Shown: positions 7,322-16,413, counted from the stretch's first letter. The stretch is DNA of 64,000 nt from Flavobacteriaceae bacterium CRH (GCA_001507425.1 LMAJ01000023.1:20305-84304); one strand, 5' to 3'. Numbers and translations are program-made. Notes: generated from the sequence alone by a model not told the origin.

Positions 7322-9080
7322 TTTTATCAATATTCAAACTATTCGCCATTGCCATAAAAATTTGATAATAAGCCGCTTTATTATCATACAATTCATCATG
7401 CGTACCTTGTTCTACACATTTTCCCTGTTCTAAAACTATAATGTGTGCTGCATCTATAATTTGAGAAATACTGTGAGAAATTATTATAACCGTTCTGTCT
7501 TTTTTTATGGCATCCAGTGATTTCTTAATTTGCTCTGTTGCTATGGCATCTAAACTGGCCGTTGGTTCATCTAAAAAAATAATAGGCGGGTTTTTTAGAA
7601 ATAGTCGTGCGATGGCAATTCGCTGTTGTTGTCCTCCTGAAAGTAAATGCGCATCAGAATCATAACCTTTTGGCAATTGCATTACTTGGTCGTGAATGTA
7701 GGCTTTTTGGGCAGCTTCAATTATTTTAGTTTGTGAAGCTTCAGGGTTTCCATATAAAATATTTTCAGCTATTGTTCCTTTAAAAATGTGGTTTTTCTGC
7801 AAAACCAGTCCAATGTTTTTACGAAGAAAATCGGTGTTATAATCGTTTAGATCAATTCCGTCTAAATAAATTTTTCCTGACGAAGGCAAATAGAATTTAT
7901 CAAGCAAATTAATTACAGTGCTCTTTCCGGCTCCGCTTAATCCGACCAAAGCGGTTGTTTCATTTGGCTTTATGGTGAAATTAATGTCCGAAAGTGCTTT
8001 TGTCCCGTTCGGATAAGCGAAATCTAAATTTTTGACTTCTATAAGTCCAACAATTTTTTCAGGAATATAATTTCCGCTAGTTTCTTTTTCCTTGTCAGAT
8101 TCTAAAATATCAAAGAAGCCTTCAGAATAAATTAAAGCATCGTTTACTTCATCATAAATACGATGCAATTGCCTGATTGGCGCCGAAACATTATTAAACA
8201 ACATAATATGAAACATAATAGCGCCAATTGTCATGGTATTATTCAAGACAAAATAAGCTGTCAGAATAATGATCACTACAACTCCAATTTGCTCAACGAA
8301 ACCTTTAATACTTTCAAAAATAAAACTGGTTTTTCTGGTTTCCAGTTGATTTTGTGTCATTTCAAATTGAATTTTCTGATGCCGATCTGCTTCCATCGGT
8401 TCACGAACAAACGATTTAATTACCGTTATAGATTCGATCAGACTTATAATCCCGTTATTCTTGGTTTCACGATAGGTTCGCATTCTTCGTCTAAAACCGC
8501 TTAGTTTATTGGCTTGCAATTGACTAATATAAAAATAAATCGGAATAATACACAAACTCACTAAACCTACATATACATTGGCATAAAACATCAAAACCAA
8601 AGCCACAAAAGCATTGGTAAACAAAGGTAAAATATCAATAAAGAAATTTTGAACCAATCTTGTTAAGCTGCTAATTCCCAAATCGATTCTGGTTTGAAGT
8701 TTTCCACTTTCATTTTCGCTTGAAGTGTAAAACTCCATTCGGTAACTCAGGATTTTTTCGACGATTGCCTGAGAAATATCACGTGTTATAAAGATGCGTA
8801 ATTTTTCTCCATAAAATTTTTGCCCAAATTGTACGATTGAATAAACCAATTCTTTAGAAAGCAAAACAATACTGATAATCTCCAATAAATGAAACCCTTT
8901 TGATAATGGTTCATGCGCAACCATTAAATTACTGATAGAATCTACTGTGTATTTTAATATTAAAGCATTGACCTGAGCTGCGAACGAACCTAAAAAAGTA
9001 AGCAATAAAGTAGCAATTACCATTTTTTTGTATGGCTTAACAAAAGGTGTTATTTTTTTATATAGTAGGGATATCTGCAT
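7302..9080 (-). CDS. ABC transporter, fused permease and ATPase (MsbA-like exporter)
   Basis: 592 aa half-transporter that should work as a homodimer in the inner membrane. Residues about 1-320 carry six membrane helices (ABC type 1 fold). The ATPase follows with Walker A GLSGAGKST, signature LSGGQQQRIAIAR, Walker B IIFLDEPTASLD and the H-loop in ISHSIS. Arrangement and length match the MsbA/multidrug exporter group. The substrate cannot be told from sequence; lipid or drug export are the usual roles. A full consensus promoter lies at 9107-9136. The 3' end overlaps the DUF2809 gene by 20 bp in a tail-to-tail arrangement. Confidence 0.92.
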   Translation of the reverse strand: MQISLLYKKITPFVKPYKKMVIATLLLTFLGSFAAQVNALILKYTVDSISNLMVAHEPLSKGFHLLEIISIVLLSKELVYSIVQFGQKFYGEKLRIFITRDISQAIVEKILSYRMEFYTSSENESGKLQTRIDLGISSLTRLVQNFFIDILPLFTNAFVALVLMFYANVYVGLVSLCIIPIYFYISQLQANKLSGFRRRMRTYRETKNNGIISLIESITVIKSFVREPMEADRHQKIQFEMTQNQLETRKTSFIFESIKGFVEQIGVVVIIILTAYFVLNNTMTIGAIMFHIMLFNNVSAPIRQLHRIYDEVNDALIYSEGFFDILESDKEKETSGNYIPEKIVGLIEVKNLDFAYPNGTKALSDINFTIKPNETTALVGLSGAGKSTVINLLDKFYLPSSGKIYLDGIDLNDYNTDFLRKNIGLVLQKNHIFKGTIAENILYGNPEASQTKIIEAAQKAYIHDQVMQLPKGYDSDAHLLSGGQQQRIAIARLFLKNPPIIFLDEPTASLDAIATEQIKKSLDAIKKDRTVIIISHSISQIIDAAHIIVLEQGKCVEQGTHDELYDNKAAYYQIFMAMANSLNIDKITQTFD

Positions 9081-9106
9081 TTATTTTGTATTTTTAGGCT
9101 ACATAT

Positions 9107-9136
9107 CAAATATAAGAATTCTAAATTTGTGTTCAA
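9107..9136 (-). promoter_or_regulatory. Promoter of the ABC transporter gene
   Basis: On the minus strand TTG (9136-9134), a 19-bp spacer and TATATTTG (9114-9107) give a full Bacteroidetes consensus, ending 26 bp before the start codon at 9080. Confidence 0.7.
9122..9129 (+). promoter_or_regulatory. -7 promoter element for rdgB
   Basis: TAAATTTG fits TAnnTTTG 36 bp before the rdgB ATG. It lies inside the spacer of the opposite-strand ABC transporter promoter, so the two promoters overlap. Confidence 0.5.
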
Positions 9137-9165
9137 ATTACTCATACATCTTTAAACTTATTATC

Positions 9166-9744
9166 ATGCAACTCGTTTTCGCATCAAACAATCTCAATAA
9201 AATAAAAGAAATACAAAGCATTCTAAAAGGATCGATACAACTATTAAGTCTTGAGGATATTGGCTGTCATGAAGAAATTCCTGAAACGGCAGATACTATT
9301 GAAGGCAATGCCATTTTAAAAGCAAATTATGTTACTGAAAAATATGGATATGATTGCTTTGCTGATGATACCGGTTTAGAAGTTCATGCTTTAAATGGCG
9401 AACCAGGTGTTTATTCTGCCCGATACGCCGGAGCCCAACGTAACGCTGATGATAATATGAATAAACTTCTTAATACTTTAGCTGATAAAAATGATCGTAG
9501 CGCACAGTTTAAGACCGTTATTGCGCTGAATATTAAAGGAGAACAATATTTATTTACCGGAATTGCAAAAGGAAATATTATTCTGGAAAAGAAAGGAAAT
9601 CATGGTTTTGGGTATGATCCTATTTTTGAGCCGGAAAATTATAAGGAGACATTTGCAGAATTATCTTCGGATATAAAAAATAAAATTAGCCATCGCGCAA
9701 AAGCAACTGAGCAACTAATTGATTATCTGAACTCCACAAAATAA
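9166..9744 (+). CDS. rdgB: RdgB/HAM1 non-canonical purine NTP pyrophosphatase
   Basis: 192 aa from the ATG at 9166; an in-frame ATG at 9028 would add 46 residues not found in the family and would run through the promoter, so it was not used. Family motifs are FASNNLNKIKEI at the N-terminus, FADDTGLEV, GEPGVYSARYAG and GHGFGYDPIF-like GNHGFGYDPIF. The enzyme hydrolyses ITP, dITP and XTP to monophosphates, keeping deaminated purines out of nucleic acids. It is transcribed divergently from the ABC transporter and has a 204-bp gap before the helicase gene. Confidence 0.96.
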   Translation: MQLVFASNNLNKIKEIQSILKGSIQLLSLEDIGCHEEIPETADTIEGNAILKANYVTEKYGYDCFADDTGLEVHALNGEPGVYSARYAGAQRNADDNMNKLLNTLADKNDRSAQFKTVIALNIKGEQYLFTGIAKGNIILEKKGNHGFGYDPIFEPENYKETFAELSSDIKNKISHRAKATEQLIDYLNSTK

Positions 9745-9919
9745 TTGTTTAAAATACAACATTTTAAAGGCGAAATTTTATATTTCACGACGAATTTTTT
9801 TAAAGTTTTAGTTCCTTTTTCATGAAAATCATTTTGCGATAAAGATAACTTTTTGATAATCAAATCATAACAAATACATAATTCTTAAAATTGGATTAGT
9901 TTATCTGAATAATTAACAG

Positions 9920-9927
9920 TAATTTTG
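9920..9927 (+). promoter_or_regulatory. -7 promoter element for the DEAD-box helicase gene
   Basis: TAATTTTG fits TAnnTTTG and lies 21 bp before the ATG at 9949, giving a very short leader. This supports 9949 over the upstream TTG at 9925, which lies inside the element. Confidence 0.55.
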
Positions 9928-9948
9928 CACCCTATTTTAAAAATACAT

Positions 9949-11871
9949 ATGAATAAATTTGAACAATTAGGATTGAATGAATCGTTACTGAAGGCGATTT
10001 TAGATCTAGGATTTGAAAATCCGTCAGAGGTACAGGAAAAGGCGATTCCCCTATTATTGGAAAAAGACACAGATATGGTTGCGTTGGCTCAGACAGGGAC
10101 AGGGAAAACGGCAGCTTTCGGTTTTCCGCTAATTCAAAAAATTGATGCTGACAATAGAAACACACAAGCATTAGTTTTATCGCCAACACGAGAACTTTGT
10201 TTACAGATTACCAACGAACTTAAAAACTACTCAAAATACGAGAAAGGTATTAATGTGGTAGCAGTTTACGGCGGGGCTAGTATTACAGAGCAAGCTAGAG
10301 AGATTAAAAGAGGAGCACAAATTATTGTGGCAACTCCAGGAAGAATGCAGGACATGATTAACAGAGGTTTAGTAAACATTAAAAATATAGATTACTGTAT
10401 TCTTGATGAGGCTGATGAGATGTTGAACATGGGATTCTATGAAGACATCGTATCTATTTTATCAGATACTCCAGATCAAAAAAGTACATGGTTGTTCTCT
10501 GCAACTATGCCACAAGAGGTTGCCAGAATTGCAAAACAATTCATGAGCGAACCGGTAGAAATTACTGTTGGAGCTAAGAACTCAGGTTCTGCAACAGTTT
10601 CTCACGAATTTTACTTAGTAAATGCACGTGACCGTTACGAAGCTTTAAAACGTTTAGCCGATGCAAATCCAGATATTTTCTCTGTGGTTTTCTGTCGTAC
10701 TAAAAGAGATACACAAGCTGTAGCTGAAAAATTAATTGAAGATGGATACAGCGCTGCTGCATTGCACGGAGATTTATCTCAGGCGCAACGTGATGGTGTA
10801 ATGAAATCTTTCCGTGGAAGACAAATTCAGATGCTTGTTGCTACTGACGTTGCTGCACGTGGTATTGACGTTGATAATATTACTCACGTAGTAAATTACC
10901 AACTTCCTGACGAAATTGAAACTTACAATCACCGTTCTGGACGTACTGGTAGAGCTGGAAAATTAGGAACTTCTATTGTAATTGTTACAAAAAGTGAGTT
11001 GCGTAAAATTTCTTCTATCGAAAGAATCATCAAACAAAAATTCGAAGAAAAATCTATTCCATCTGGAATCGAAATTTGCGAAATTCAATTATTGCACTTA
11101 GCAAACAAAATTAAAGATACTGAAGTTGATCACGAAATTGACAACTATTTACCAGCAATCAACAATGTTCTTGAAGGTTTATCTAAAGAGGAATTGATTA
11201 AGAAAATGGTTTCAGTAGAATTTAACCGTTTTATTGCTTACTACAAAAAGAACAGAGATATTTCATCTCAATCTGGAGAAAGACGCGAAAGAACTGATTC
11301 TGAGCCAAGAGAATTCAATAATAACGGAGCAGTTCGTTATTTTGTAAACATCGGTTCAAGAGATAATTTCGATTGGATGACTCTTAAAGATTATTTGAAA
11401 GAAACATTAGACTTAGGTCGTGATGACGTTTTCAAAGTTGATGTAAAAGAAGGTTTCTCTTTCTTTAACACTGATCCTGAACACACTGAAAAAGTAATGG
11501 AAGTATTAAACAACGTACAATTAGAAGGACGTCGTATTAATGTTGAAATTTCTAAAAATGATGGTGGCGGAAGACGTGACCATAACGGACGTAGCGGTGG
11601 AGGACGTAGTTCAGGACCAAGACGCGAAGGTTCTGGTGGCGGAAGTTTCGGACCAAGACGTGAAGGTTCTGGTGGTGGAGGTTTCAGAAGCGACAGAAAC
11701 TCTGCTCCTAGAGAAGGTGGTTTCAGAAGCGACAGAAATTCATCTGCTCCAAAAAGAGAAGGTGGTTTTAGAAGTTCGGCTCCAAGAAGCGAAGGTAGTT
11801 CAGACAGAGCTCCAAGACGTTCTGAAAGCTTTGGTGATTCGCCAAGACCAAGAAGACCAAGAAGAGATTAA
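9949..11871 (+). CDS. DEAD-box ATP-dependent RNA helicase, DeaD/CsdA type
   Basis: 640 aa from the ATG at 9949. The helicase core (about residues 1-370) has the Q motif, AQTGTGKTAAF, PTRELC, TPGR, DEAD in ILDEADEMLN, SAT, and HRSGRTGRAG. Residues about 460-540 (VRYFVNIGSRDNF to INVEIS) form a DbpA/CsdA-type RNA-binding domain. The last 90 residues are a low-complexity Gly/Arg/Ser tail with repeated RREGSGGG and GGFRSDRNS units, typical of Bacteroidota helicases and expected to bind RNA loosely. It probably acts in ribosome assembly and mRNA decay, notably in the cold. Strong terminator downstream. Confidence 0.95.
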   Translation: MNKFEQLGLNESLLKAILDLGFENPSEVQEKAIPLLLEKDTDMVALAQTGTGKTAAFGFPLIQKIDADNRNTQALVLSPTRELCLQITNELKNYSKYEKGINVVAVYGGASITEQAREIKRGAQIIVATPGRMQDMINRGLVNIKNIDYCILDEADEMLNMGFYEDIVSILSDTPDQKSTWLFSATMPQEVARIAKQFMSEPVEITVGAKNSGSATVSHEFYLVNARDRYEALKRLADANPDIFSVVFCRTKRDTQAVAEKLIEDGYSAAALHGDLSQAQRDGVMKSFRGRQIQMLVATDVAARGIDVDNITHVVNYQLPDEIETYNHRSGRTGRAGKLGTSIVIVTKSELRKISSIERIIKQKFEEKSIPSGIEICEIQLLHLANKIKDTEVDHEIDNYLPAINNVLEGLSKEELIKKMVSVEFNRFIAYYKKNRDISSQSGERRERTDSEPREFNNNGAVRYFVNIGSRDNFDWMTLKDYLKETLDLGRDDVFKVDVKEGFSFFNTDPEHTEKVMEVLNNVQLEGRRINVEISKNDGGGRRDHNGRSGGGRSSGPRREGSGGGSFGPRREGSGGGGFRSDRNSAPREGGFRSDRNSSAPKREGGFRSSAPRSEGSSDRAPRRSESFGDSPRPRRPRRD

Positions 11872-11892
11872 TTCTTTAATATCTTAAAATAC

Positions 11893-11936
11893 AAAATCCC
11901 AAATTCCAGACATAATTGGAATTTGGGATTTTTTTT
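11893..11936 (+). terminator. Terminator of the helicase gene
   Basis: 16-bp perfect arms (11893-11908, 11917-11932; core ATCCCAAATTCCA), followed by a T run. Confidence 0.88.
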
Positions 11937-12068
11937 ATTTAAGAATTTTAATCACCATAAATAAGTTTTATAATCCAAAACAATGTAATTTAATCTTCCT
12001 TATGCTTTTTTATTTAAATACTAAAAAGCCACACTGCTGTCTTTGTTAATTTTCTGATAATTATATTC

Positions 12069-12145
12069 GAAGACTGCGAAATATTTAATCCCTATTTAGT
12101 ACTTTTAGTGCTTTAAATCAGGATATGAAATATTTCGCAGTTTTC
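12069..12145 (+). repeat. 18-bp inverted repeat spanning a start codon
   Basis: The arms 12069-12086 and 12128-12145 are complementary at 17 of 18 positions; the odd pair is G-U in RNA. The 41-base loop contains the upstream region and the ATG at 12125 of the next gene, and the right arm is codons 2-7. Confidence 0.75.
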
Positions 12146-12898
12146 TTTTTTACTCTACTCTCAGCCGTTGGTTTTGCGCAAGACACAGAATCTACTGTTC
12201 CGCAAAGAGTTTCTGGTTACATTATTAACGATAATAGTAAACAACCTCTTCCTAACGTAAACATCATCAATACAAACAAAGTTCGTGGCGCCATGTCTGA
12301 CGCTAAAGGATATTTTGAAATTGATGTTCAACCAAACGACACCATTCACTTTTCATTACTAGGATTTCAATCGTTAAGAATCAGAGTAACAAATGACTGG
12401 ATAAAAAATAAAATCACCAGAATTCAGCTTACTGAAAAAGCTATTGCGCTTGAAGAAGTTGTTATTGCTCCTTTTAATTTAACAGGATATCTTGAAGTCG
12501 ATTCAAAATTAATTCCAACGAAAGAAAATTACCGTTATAGCATTTCAGGCCTTACACAAGGTTATGAAGCGGGTGAATATTCTCCAAATGCATTTGGAAA
12601 AGTATTGGGATCTATTTTTAATCCTGCAGATATGCTTTATAATTTCTTTGGAAAGAACGGAAGAGAGCTCAAGAAATTGAAGGAAATGCGAAAAGATGAC
12701 ACTGTTAGAAACCTTTTGGAATCAAAATACGATCGCGAAACTGTATCTGTACTTTTAGGCGTAAGCAAAGATGAAATTCCTGAAATTTTGCACCGTTGCA
12801 GCTATTCTGATGCTTTTATTCAAGAAGCAAATGATTTACAAATTATGGATGCTATTAGTGCTTGTTACGAACAATACAAAGTGTTAAAACGTAATTAA
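12125..12898 (+). CDS. Exported carboxypeptidase-like regulatory domain protein
   Basis: 257 aa with a signal peptide (residues 1-18, cleavage near GFAQ). Residues about 28-115 form a CarboxypepD_reg-like beta-sandwich (VSGYIINDNSKQPLPNVNI, GAMSDAKGYFEIDV, HFSLLGFQSLRI), the domain also found at the N-terminus of TonB-dependent receptors. The C-terminal half is alpha-helical, unlike any domain I know, and there is no TonB plug or barrel, so it is not a truncated receptor. Probably periplasmic or outer-membrane associated; function unknown. An unusual inverted repeat surrounds its start codon. Confidence 0.82.
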   Translation: MKYFAVFFFTLLSAVGFAQDTESTVPQRVSGYIINDNSKQPLPNVNIINTNKVRGAMSDAKGYFEIDVQPNDTIHFSLLGFQSLRIRVTNDWIKNKITRIQLTEKAIALEEVVIAPFNLTGYLEVDSKLIPTKENYRYSISGLTQGYEAGEYSPNAFGKVLGSIFNPADMLYNFFGKNGRELKKLKEMRKDDTVRNLLESKYDRETVSVLLGVSKDEIPEILHRCSYSDAFIQEANDLQIMDAISACYEQYKVLKRN

Positions 12899-12923
12899 AA
12901 TACTTTCAAAACATAAAATATTT

Positions 12924-12960
12924 AAATCCTCATTTACAATTTGTATTGAGGATTTTTTTA
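12924..12960 (+). terminator. Terminator
   Basis: Arms AAATCCTCA (12924-12932) and TGAGGATTT with an extra inner TACAA/TTGTA pairing and a T run, 26 bp past the preceding stop codon. Confidence 0.75.
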
Positions 12961-12988
12961 TATACTTCAATTAAAAAAGATAACAAAT

Positions 12989-13327
12989 ATGTCAAATATC
13001 CCTTTTCAAACAATCGATTGGAATCAAATTACTAAAACTGAACATACTGGAGAAACCGGAATTGCTTATTGGCAGACACTGCAATTAGGATGTTTACGAA
13101 TTCGAAAAGTTACTTATTCTGAAAATTATGTCGCTGATCACTGGTGTCAAAAAGGACACATTGTACATTGCCTCGAAGGAGATTTTATCAGTGAATTAGA
13201 GAACGGAGAAAAATTCGAACTTTCAAAAGGGATGACTTATGTTGTTTCTGATGATGTAAGTTCTCACCGCTCTATAACTACAAAAGGCGTTGAGTTATTA
13301 ATAATTGATGGAGACTTTTTAAAATAA
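12989..13327 (+). CDS. DHCW-motif cupin fold protein
   Basis: 112 aa, a single small cupin barrel. The motif VADHWCQKGHIVHCLEGDF gives the metal-binding region of this family, in which the Asp-His-x-Cys order is characteristic, and GVELLIIDGDF ends the barrel. The family is of unknown function; no substrate can be assigned. Cytoplasmic, single gene between two terminators. Confidence 0.85.
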   Translation: MSNIPFQTIDWNQITKTEHTGETGIAYWQTLQLGCLRIRKVTYSENYVADHWCQKGHIVHCLEGDFISELENGEKFELSKGMTYVVSDDVSSHRSITTKGVELLIIDGDFLK

Positions 13328-13400
13328 TATTCGAAAAAAATTGAAATATTATATTTACATTTACTTACAAACAAAAAGAAATAACTAAAATTTTAATATC

Positions 13401-13511
13401 ATGGCAAAGAGTCAAGACGCTAAAAAAACGGTAAAAAAAGAACCGTTAAAAACAGCTAAAGAAAAGAAAGAAGAAAAGAGAGAAAAGAAAAATTCTCCTA
13501 AAAGAGATTAA
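13401..13511 (+). CDS. Small lysine-rich protein (36 aa)
   Basis: An ATG at 13401 opens a 36-codon frame with stop at 13509-13511. The product is extremely basic and charged (MAKSQDAKK... ending NSPKRD), with about 40 percent lysine and a run of KEKKEEKREKK. A TATATTTA element lies at 13350-13357 and a strong terminator starts 10 bp after the stop, so the frame fills a complete transcription unit of its own. Such short basic proteins often bind RNA, DNA or ribosomes, but the function here is unknown. It could also be an untranslated RNA. Confidence 0.6.
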   Translation: MAKSQDAKKTVKKEPLKTAKEKKEEKREKKNSPKRD

Positions 13512-13521
13512 TTTTCAGTGA

Positions 13522-13565
13522 CAATAGCAGTTTTTAATCTCAAAGGAAATTAAAAACTGCTATTG
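13522..13565. terminator. Strong bidirectional terminator
   Basis: 17-bp arms (13522-13538 and 13549-13565; core AATAGCAGTTTTTAA) with a 10-base loop between the small ORF and the convergent pepD gene. Confidence 0.85.
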
Positions 13566-13579
13566 AATACTGAGAATTA

Positions 13580-15040
13580 TTACTTAACCGGAATATTCGA
13601 AAGGATTTCTAATATGAATTTCCAATATTTTTGAGCTGATGAAATACTTGCTCTTTCATCCGGAGAATGCGCTCCATGAATTGTTGGTCCAAAAGAAATC
13701 ATATCCATTTCAGGATAATTAGTTCCAAGAATTCCACATTCTAAACCTGCATGACAAGCTACAACTTTTGGTTTTTCATTGTTTTGTTTTTCGTAAATTC
13801 CAACCAAAGTATCTAAAATTTCAGAATTTACATTTGGTGTCCATCCCGGATACGATCCTGAAAGTTCAACCTCGCAACCAACTAATTCAAAAGCAGAACG
13901 CAATGAATTTGCCAAATCAAATTTTGAAGTTTCTACAGAAGAACGTGTTAAACAGCCCACTAAAATTTCACCATCTTTTATTATAACACGAGCAATATTG
14001 TTTGAAGTCTCCACTAAGTCAGCCATATCAGCGCTCATTCTGTAAACACCATTGTGTGCTGCATAAATTGCTCTAATAATTCCTTCCTGAACACCAAGAT
14101 CCATTACTTTTTCCGGTAAATCGCATTTCACGATTTCGATAGAAAGGTTTGGTTCCGTTGTTTTATATTCCGCTTTTATATCGTTGATAATTTCCTGCAT
14201 ATCAAAAATATAAGCTTCATCAAACATTTCAGAAATAATCACTTTTGCAACGCTTTCTCTCGGAATTGCATTTCTTAAACTTCCACCGTTAATTTCAGCA
14301 ACTTGCAAACCAAAGTTTTCAAAAGCATCAAACAATAAACGGTTCATAATTTTATTAGCGTTACCTAAACCTTTATGAATATCCATTCCTGAATGACCTC
14401 CATTAAGACCTTTTACCGTAATAATATGTCCAACTGAGCCTTGCAGAACTTCTTCTTCATGATACGTTCTTGTAGCCGTTACATCAATTCCTCCAGCGCA
14501 ACCTATATCAATTTCATCATCTTCTTCAGTATCCAGATTTAATAAAATTTGCCCTTGAAGGATTCCACCTTTAAGGTTTAAAGCTCCTGTCATTCCGGTT
14601 TCTTCATCAATTGTAAACAACGCTTCGATTGCTGGATGCGGAATATCTTTGCTTTCTAAAATAGCCATAATTGTTGCTACTCCTAGTCCATTGTCTGCAC
14701 CAAGCGTTGTTCCGCGGGCGCGAACCCAGTCACCATCAACATACATATCAATTCCCTGAGTGTCGAAATCAAAAACTGTATCAGCATTTTTTTGGTGTAC
14801 CATATCAAGATGCCCTTGAAGTACAATTGCTTTACGGTTTTCCATTCCCGGAGTTGCCGGTTTTCTTATGATTACATTTCGAATTTCGTCTTCAAAAGTT
14901 TCCAAACCCAGACTATTTCCAAAGTTTTTCATAAATTCAATTACACGCTCTTCTTTCTTAGACGGACGCGGAACTGCATTTAAATCTGCAAATTTATTCC
15001 ATAGTGCTTTCGGTTCCAGATTTCTTATTTCCTGACTCAT
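13580..15040 (-). CDS. pepD: Aminoacyl-histidine dipeptidase (PepD, M20 family)
   Basis: 486 aa starting at the ATG at 15040 (MSQEIRNLEP); an upstream in-frame start would add eight residues that are not conserved. Zinc ligands and catalytic residues are in VLQGHLDMVHQ, GTTLGADNGLG, TIDEETGMTG, the ACHAGLECG segment and GPTIHGAHSPDE near the C-terminus. The family hydrolyses Xaa-His and other dipeptides in the cytoplasm. Length matches E. coli PepD. A TAACTTTG promoter element lies on the minus strand at 15075-15082. Confidence 0.95.
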   Translation of the reverse strand: MSQEIRNLEPKALWNKFADLNAVPRPSKKEERVIEFMKNFGNSLGLETFEDEIRNVIIRKPATPGMENRKAIVLQGHLDMVHQKNADTVFDFDTQGIDMYVDGDWVRARGTTLGADNGLGVATIMAILESKDIPHPAIEALFTIDEETGMTGALNLKGGILQGQILLNLDTEEDDEIDIGCAGGIDVTATRTYHEEEVLQGSVGHIITVKGLNGGHSGMDIHKGLGNANKIMNRLLFDAFENFGLQVAEINGGSLRNAIPRESVAKVIISEMFDEAYIFDMQEIINDIKAEYKTTEPNLSIEIVKCDLPEKVMDLGVQEGIIRAIYAAHNGVYRMSADMADLVETSNNIARVIIKDGEILVGCLTRSSVETSKFDLANSLRSAFELVGCEVELSGSYPGWTPNVNSEILDTLVGIYEKQNNEKPKVVACHAGLECGILGTNYPEMDMISFGPTIHGAHSPDERASISSAQKYWKFILEILSNIPVK

Positions 15041-15074
15041 TATATTTTGTTTGAAGTTTAACAATTATGAGTTC

Positions 15075-15082
15075 CAAAGTTA
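15075..15082 (-). promoter_or_regulatory. -7 promoter element for pepD
   Basis: TAACTTTG on the minus strand fits TAnnTTTG, 34 bp before the chosen ATG, supporting that start. Confidence 0.45.
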
Positions 15083-15149
15083 CAAAGTTTAAATTCTTTT
15101 TCAGTACTAATTAAGATTGATTTATATTTACGTAATCAAAATTTATACT

Positions 15150-16211
15150 GTGAAATCAAAATACATTTTACCTCTATTATTTCTCGTACAAATCATCCTT
15201 TTAAAGATTCTTCCCTTCTTTCCGGAATTTACAGAACGCTTTTACAGCAACGGATTATATATAAAAATATCTCATTTTTCGAGAATAGTTTTAGGCAAAA
15301 TTCCTTTTTCTGTTGGTGACTGTATTTATTCTATTTTAATTATTTTATTAATCAGATGGTTTTGGAAAACACGCAAAACATGGAAACTGCACTGGAAAGA
15401 TAATCTCTTAAAAACTATAAGCTACATCTCTGTATTTTACTTTTTCTTCCATTTTCTTTGGGCATTCAATTATTACAGAGAACCTCTTTTTGAAAAGATG
15501 AAAATTCAAAGAGAATATACTGATGCTGAATTACTGGCTTTTACAAAAAAACTGATTATTAAAACCAACGAAATTCAGTTTCAAATAACAAAAAACGACA
15601 GCGCTAAAATTGTTTTTCCTTATTCTCAAAACGAAGCTTTCAAAATGAATTTAAGCGGATATAATAATCTTGCCAAAGAACATCCTTACTTTAAATATGA
15701 ATTTTTAAGCGTTAAAAAATCACTTTTCAGCTTACCATTGACGTATATGGGTTTTGGAGGTTATTTAAATCCGTTTACCAATGAAGCTCAGGTAAATGAC
15801 TTATTGCCTATGTACAATTTCCCGCTTACAAGTTGTCACGAAATGGCACATCAAATAGGGTTTGCAAGCGAAAGTGAATGTAATTTTATTGGCGTTTTAG
15901 CATCGGTTAAAAATCAAAATTTATATTATCAATATTCCGGTTATAGCTTTGCTTTGCGTTATTGTTTAGGAATCTGGCAGGTAAAAAACGAGAAAATTTT
16001 CGATCAATTGAAGAAATCAGTTCATGTTGGGATTTTAAAAAACTATCAGGAAAGTCAGGATTTCTGGAAGCAATACGACACTTTTATTGACAAAGGGTTT
16101 CATATTCTTTATGATAATTTCTTAAAAACGAATAATCAAAAAGATGGTATGGAAAGCTATAGCAAATTTGTAGATTTGATGGTGAATTATTATAAAACCC
16201 GACCACTATAA
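15150..16211 (+). CDS. DUF3810 membrane-anchored putative zinc metallopeptidase
   Basis: 353 aa from the GTG at 15150; a TTG at 15117 in frame could add 11 residues, but the sequence TATATTTAC there looks more like a promoter. Three hydrophobic segments lie in the first 120 residues. A soluble domain follows with the zinc-peptidase motif HEMAH starting at H230, then FASESECNF, where the glutamate could be the third ligand. GFGGYLNPFTNEAQVN is also typical of DUF3810. Probably an inner-membrane protease with unknown substrate. Confidence 0.83.
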   Translation: MKSKYILPLLFLVQIILLKILPFFPEFTERFYSNGLYIKISHFSRIVLGKIPFSVGDCIYSILIILLIRWFWKTRKTWKLHWKDNLLKTISYISVFYFFFHFLWAFNYYREPLFEKMKIQREYTDAELLAFTKKLIIKTNEIQFQITKNDSAKIVFPYSQNEAFKMNLSGYNNLAKEHPYFKYEFLSVKKSLFSLPLTYMGFGGYLNPFTNEAQVNDLLPMYNFPLTSCHEMAHQIGFASESECNFIGVLASVKNQNLYYQYSGYSFALRYCLGIWQVKNEKIFDQLKKSVHVGILKNYQESQDFWKQYDTFIDKGFHILYDNFLKTNNQKDGMESYSKFVDLMVNYYKTRPL

Positions 16212-16217
16212 AATTGC

Positions 16218-16290
16218 CCACGGATTTTACGGATTGTACAAATTGCCACAGTTGTTTTTTCACCGATTAATGGACTAAAAGGATTTCTCT
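16218..16290. repeat. Degenerate dispersed repeat (family C)
   Basis: The text TTGCCACAG, TCACCGATTAATGGA and AAAAGGATTT resembles parts of the better-formed elements at 37520-37583 and 52327-52465. No clear pairing arm remains, so this is a weak copy. Confidence 0.35.
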
Positions 16291-16413
16291 TTGAATCCAA
16301 ATAATTTAATAAAAGACTCTCCTGAAAAAACCATCAAAATCTTTTTCTGTGTGGAAAAAGAAAAAAAGTAAGATCTGATGTAACAAAATACACTTTGACA
16401 CCACTAATAAAAT

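Noticed and set aside
11540..11887. A 115-codon frame inside the helicase tail
   Set aside because: It reads the Gly/Arg-rich repeats of the helicase gene in another frame; the low-complexity DNA keeps all frames open.
12125..12898. Truncated TonB-dependent receptor
   Set aside because: It has the carboxypeptidase-like domain but no plug or barrel remnants downstream, and it ends in a terminator, so it is a complete short protein.
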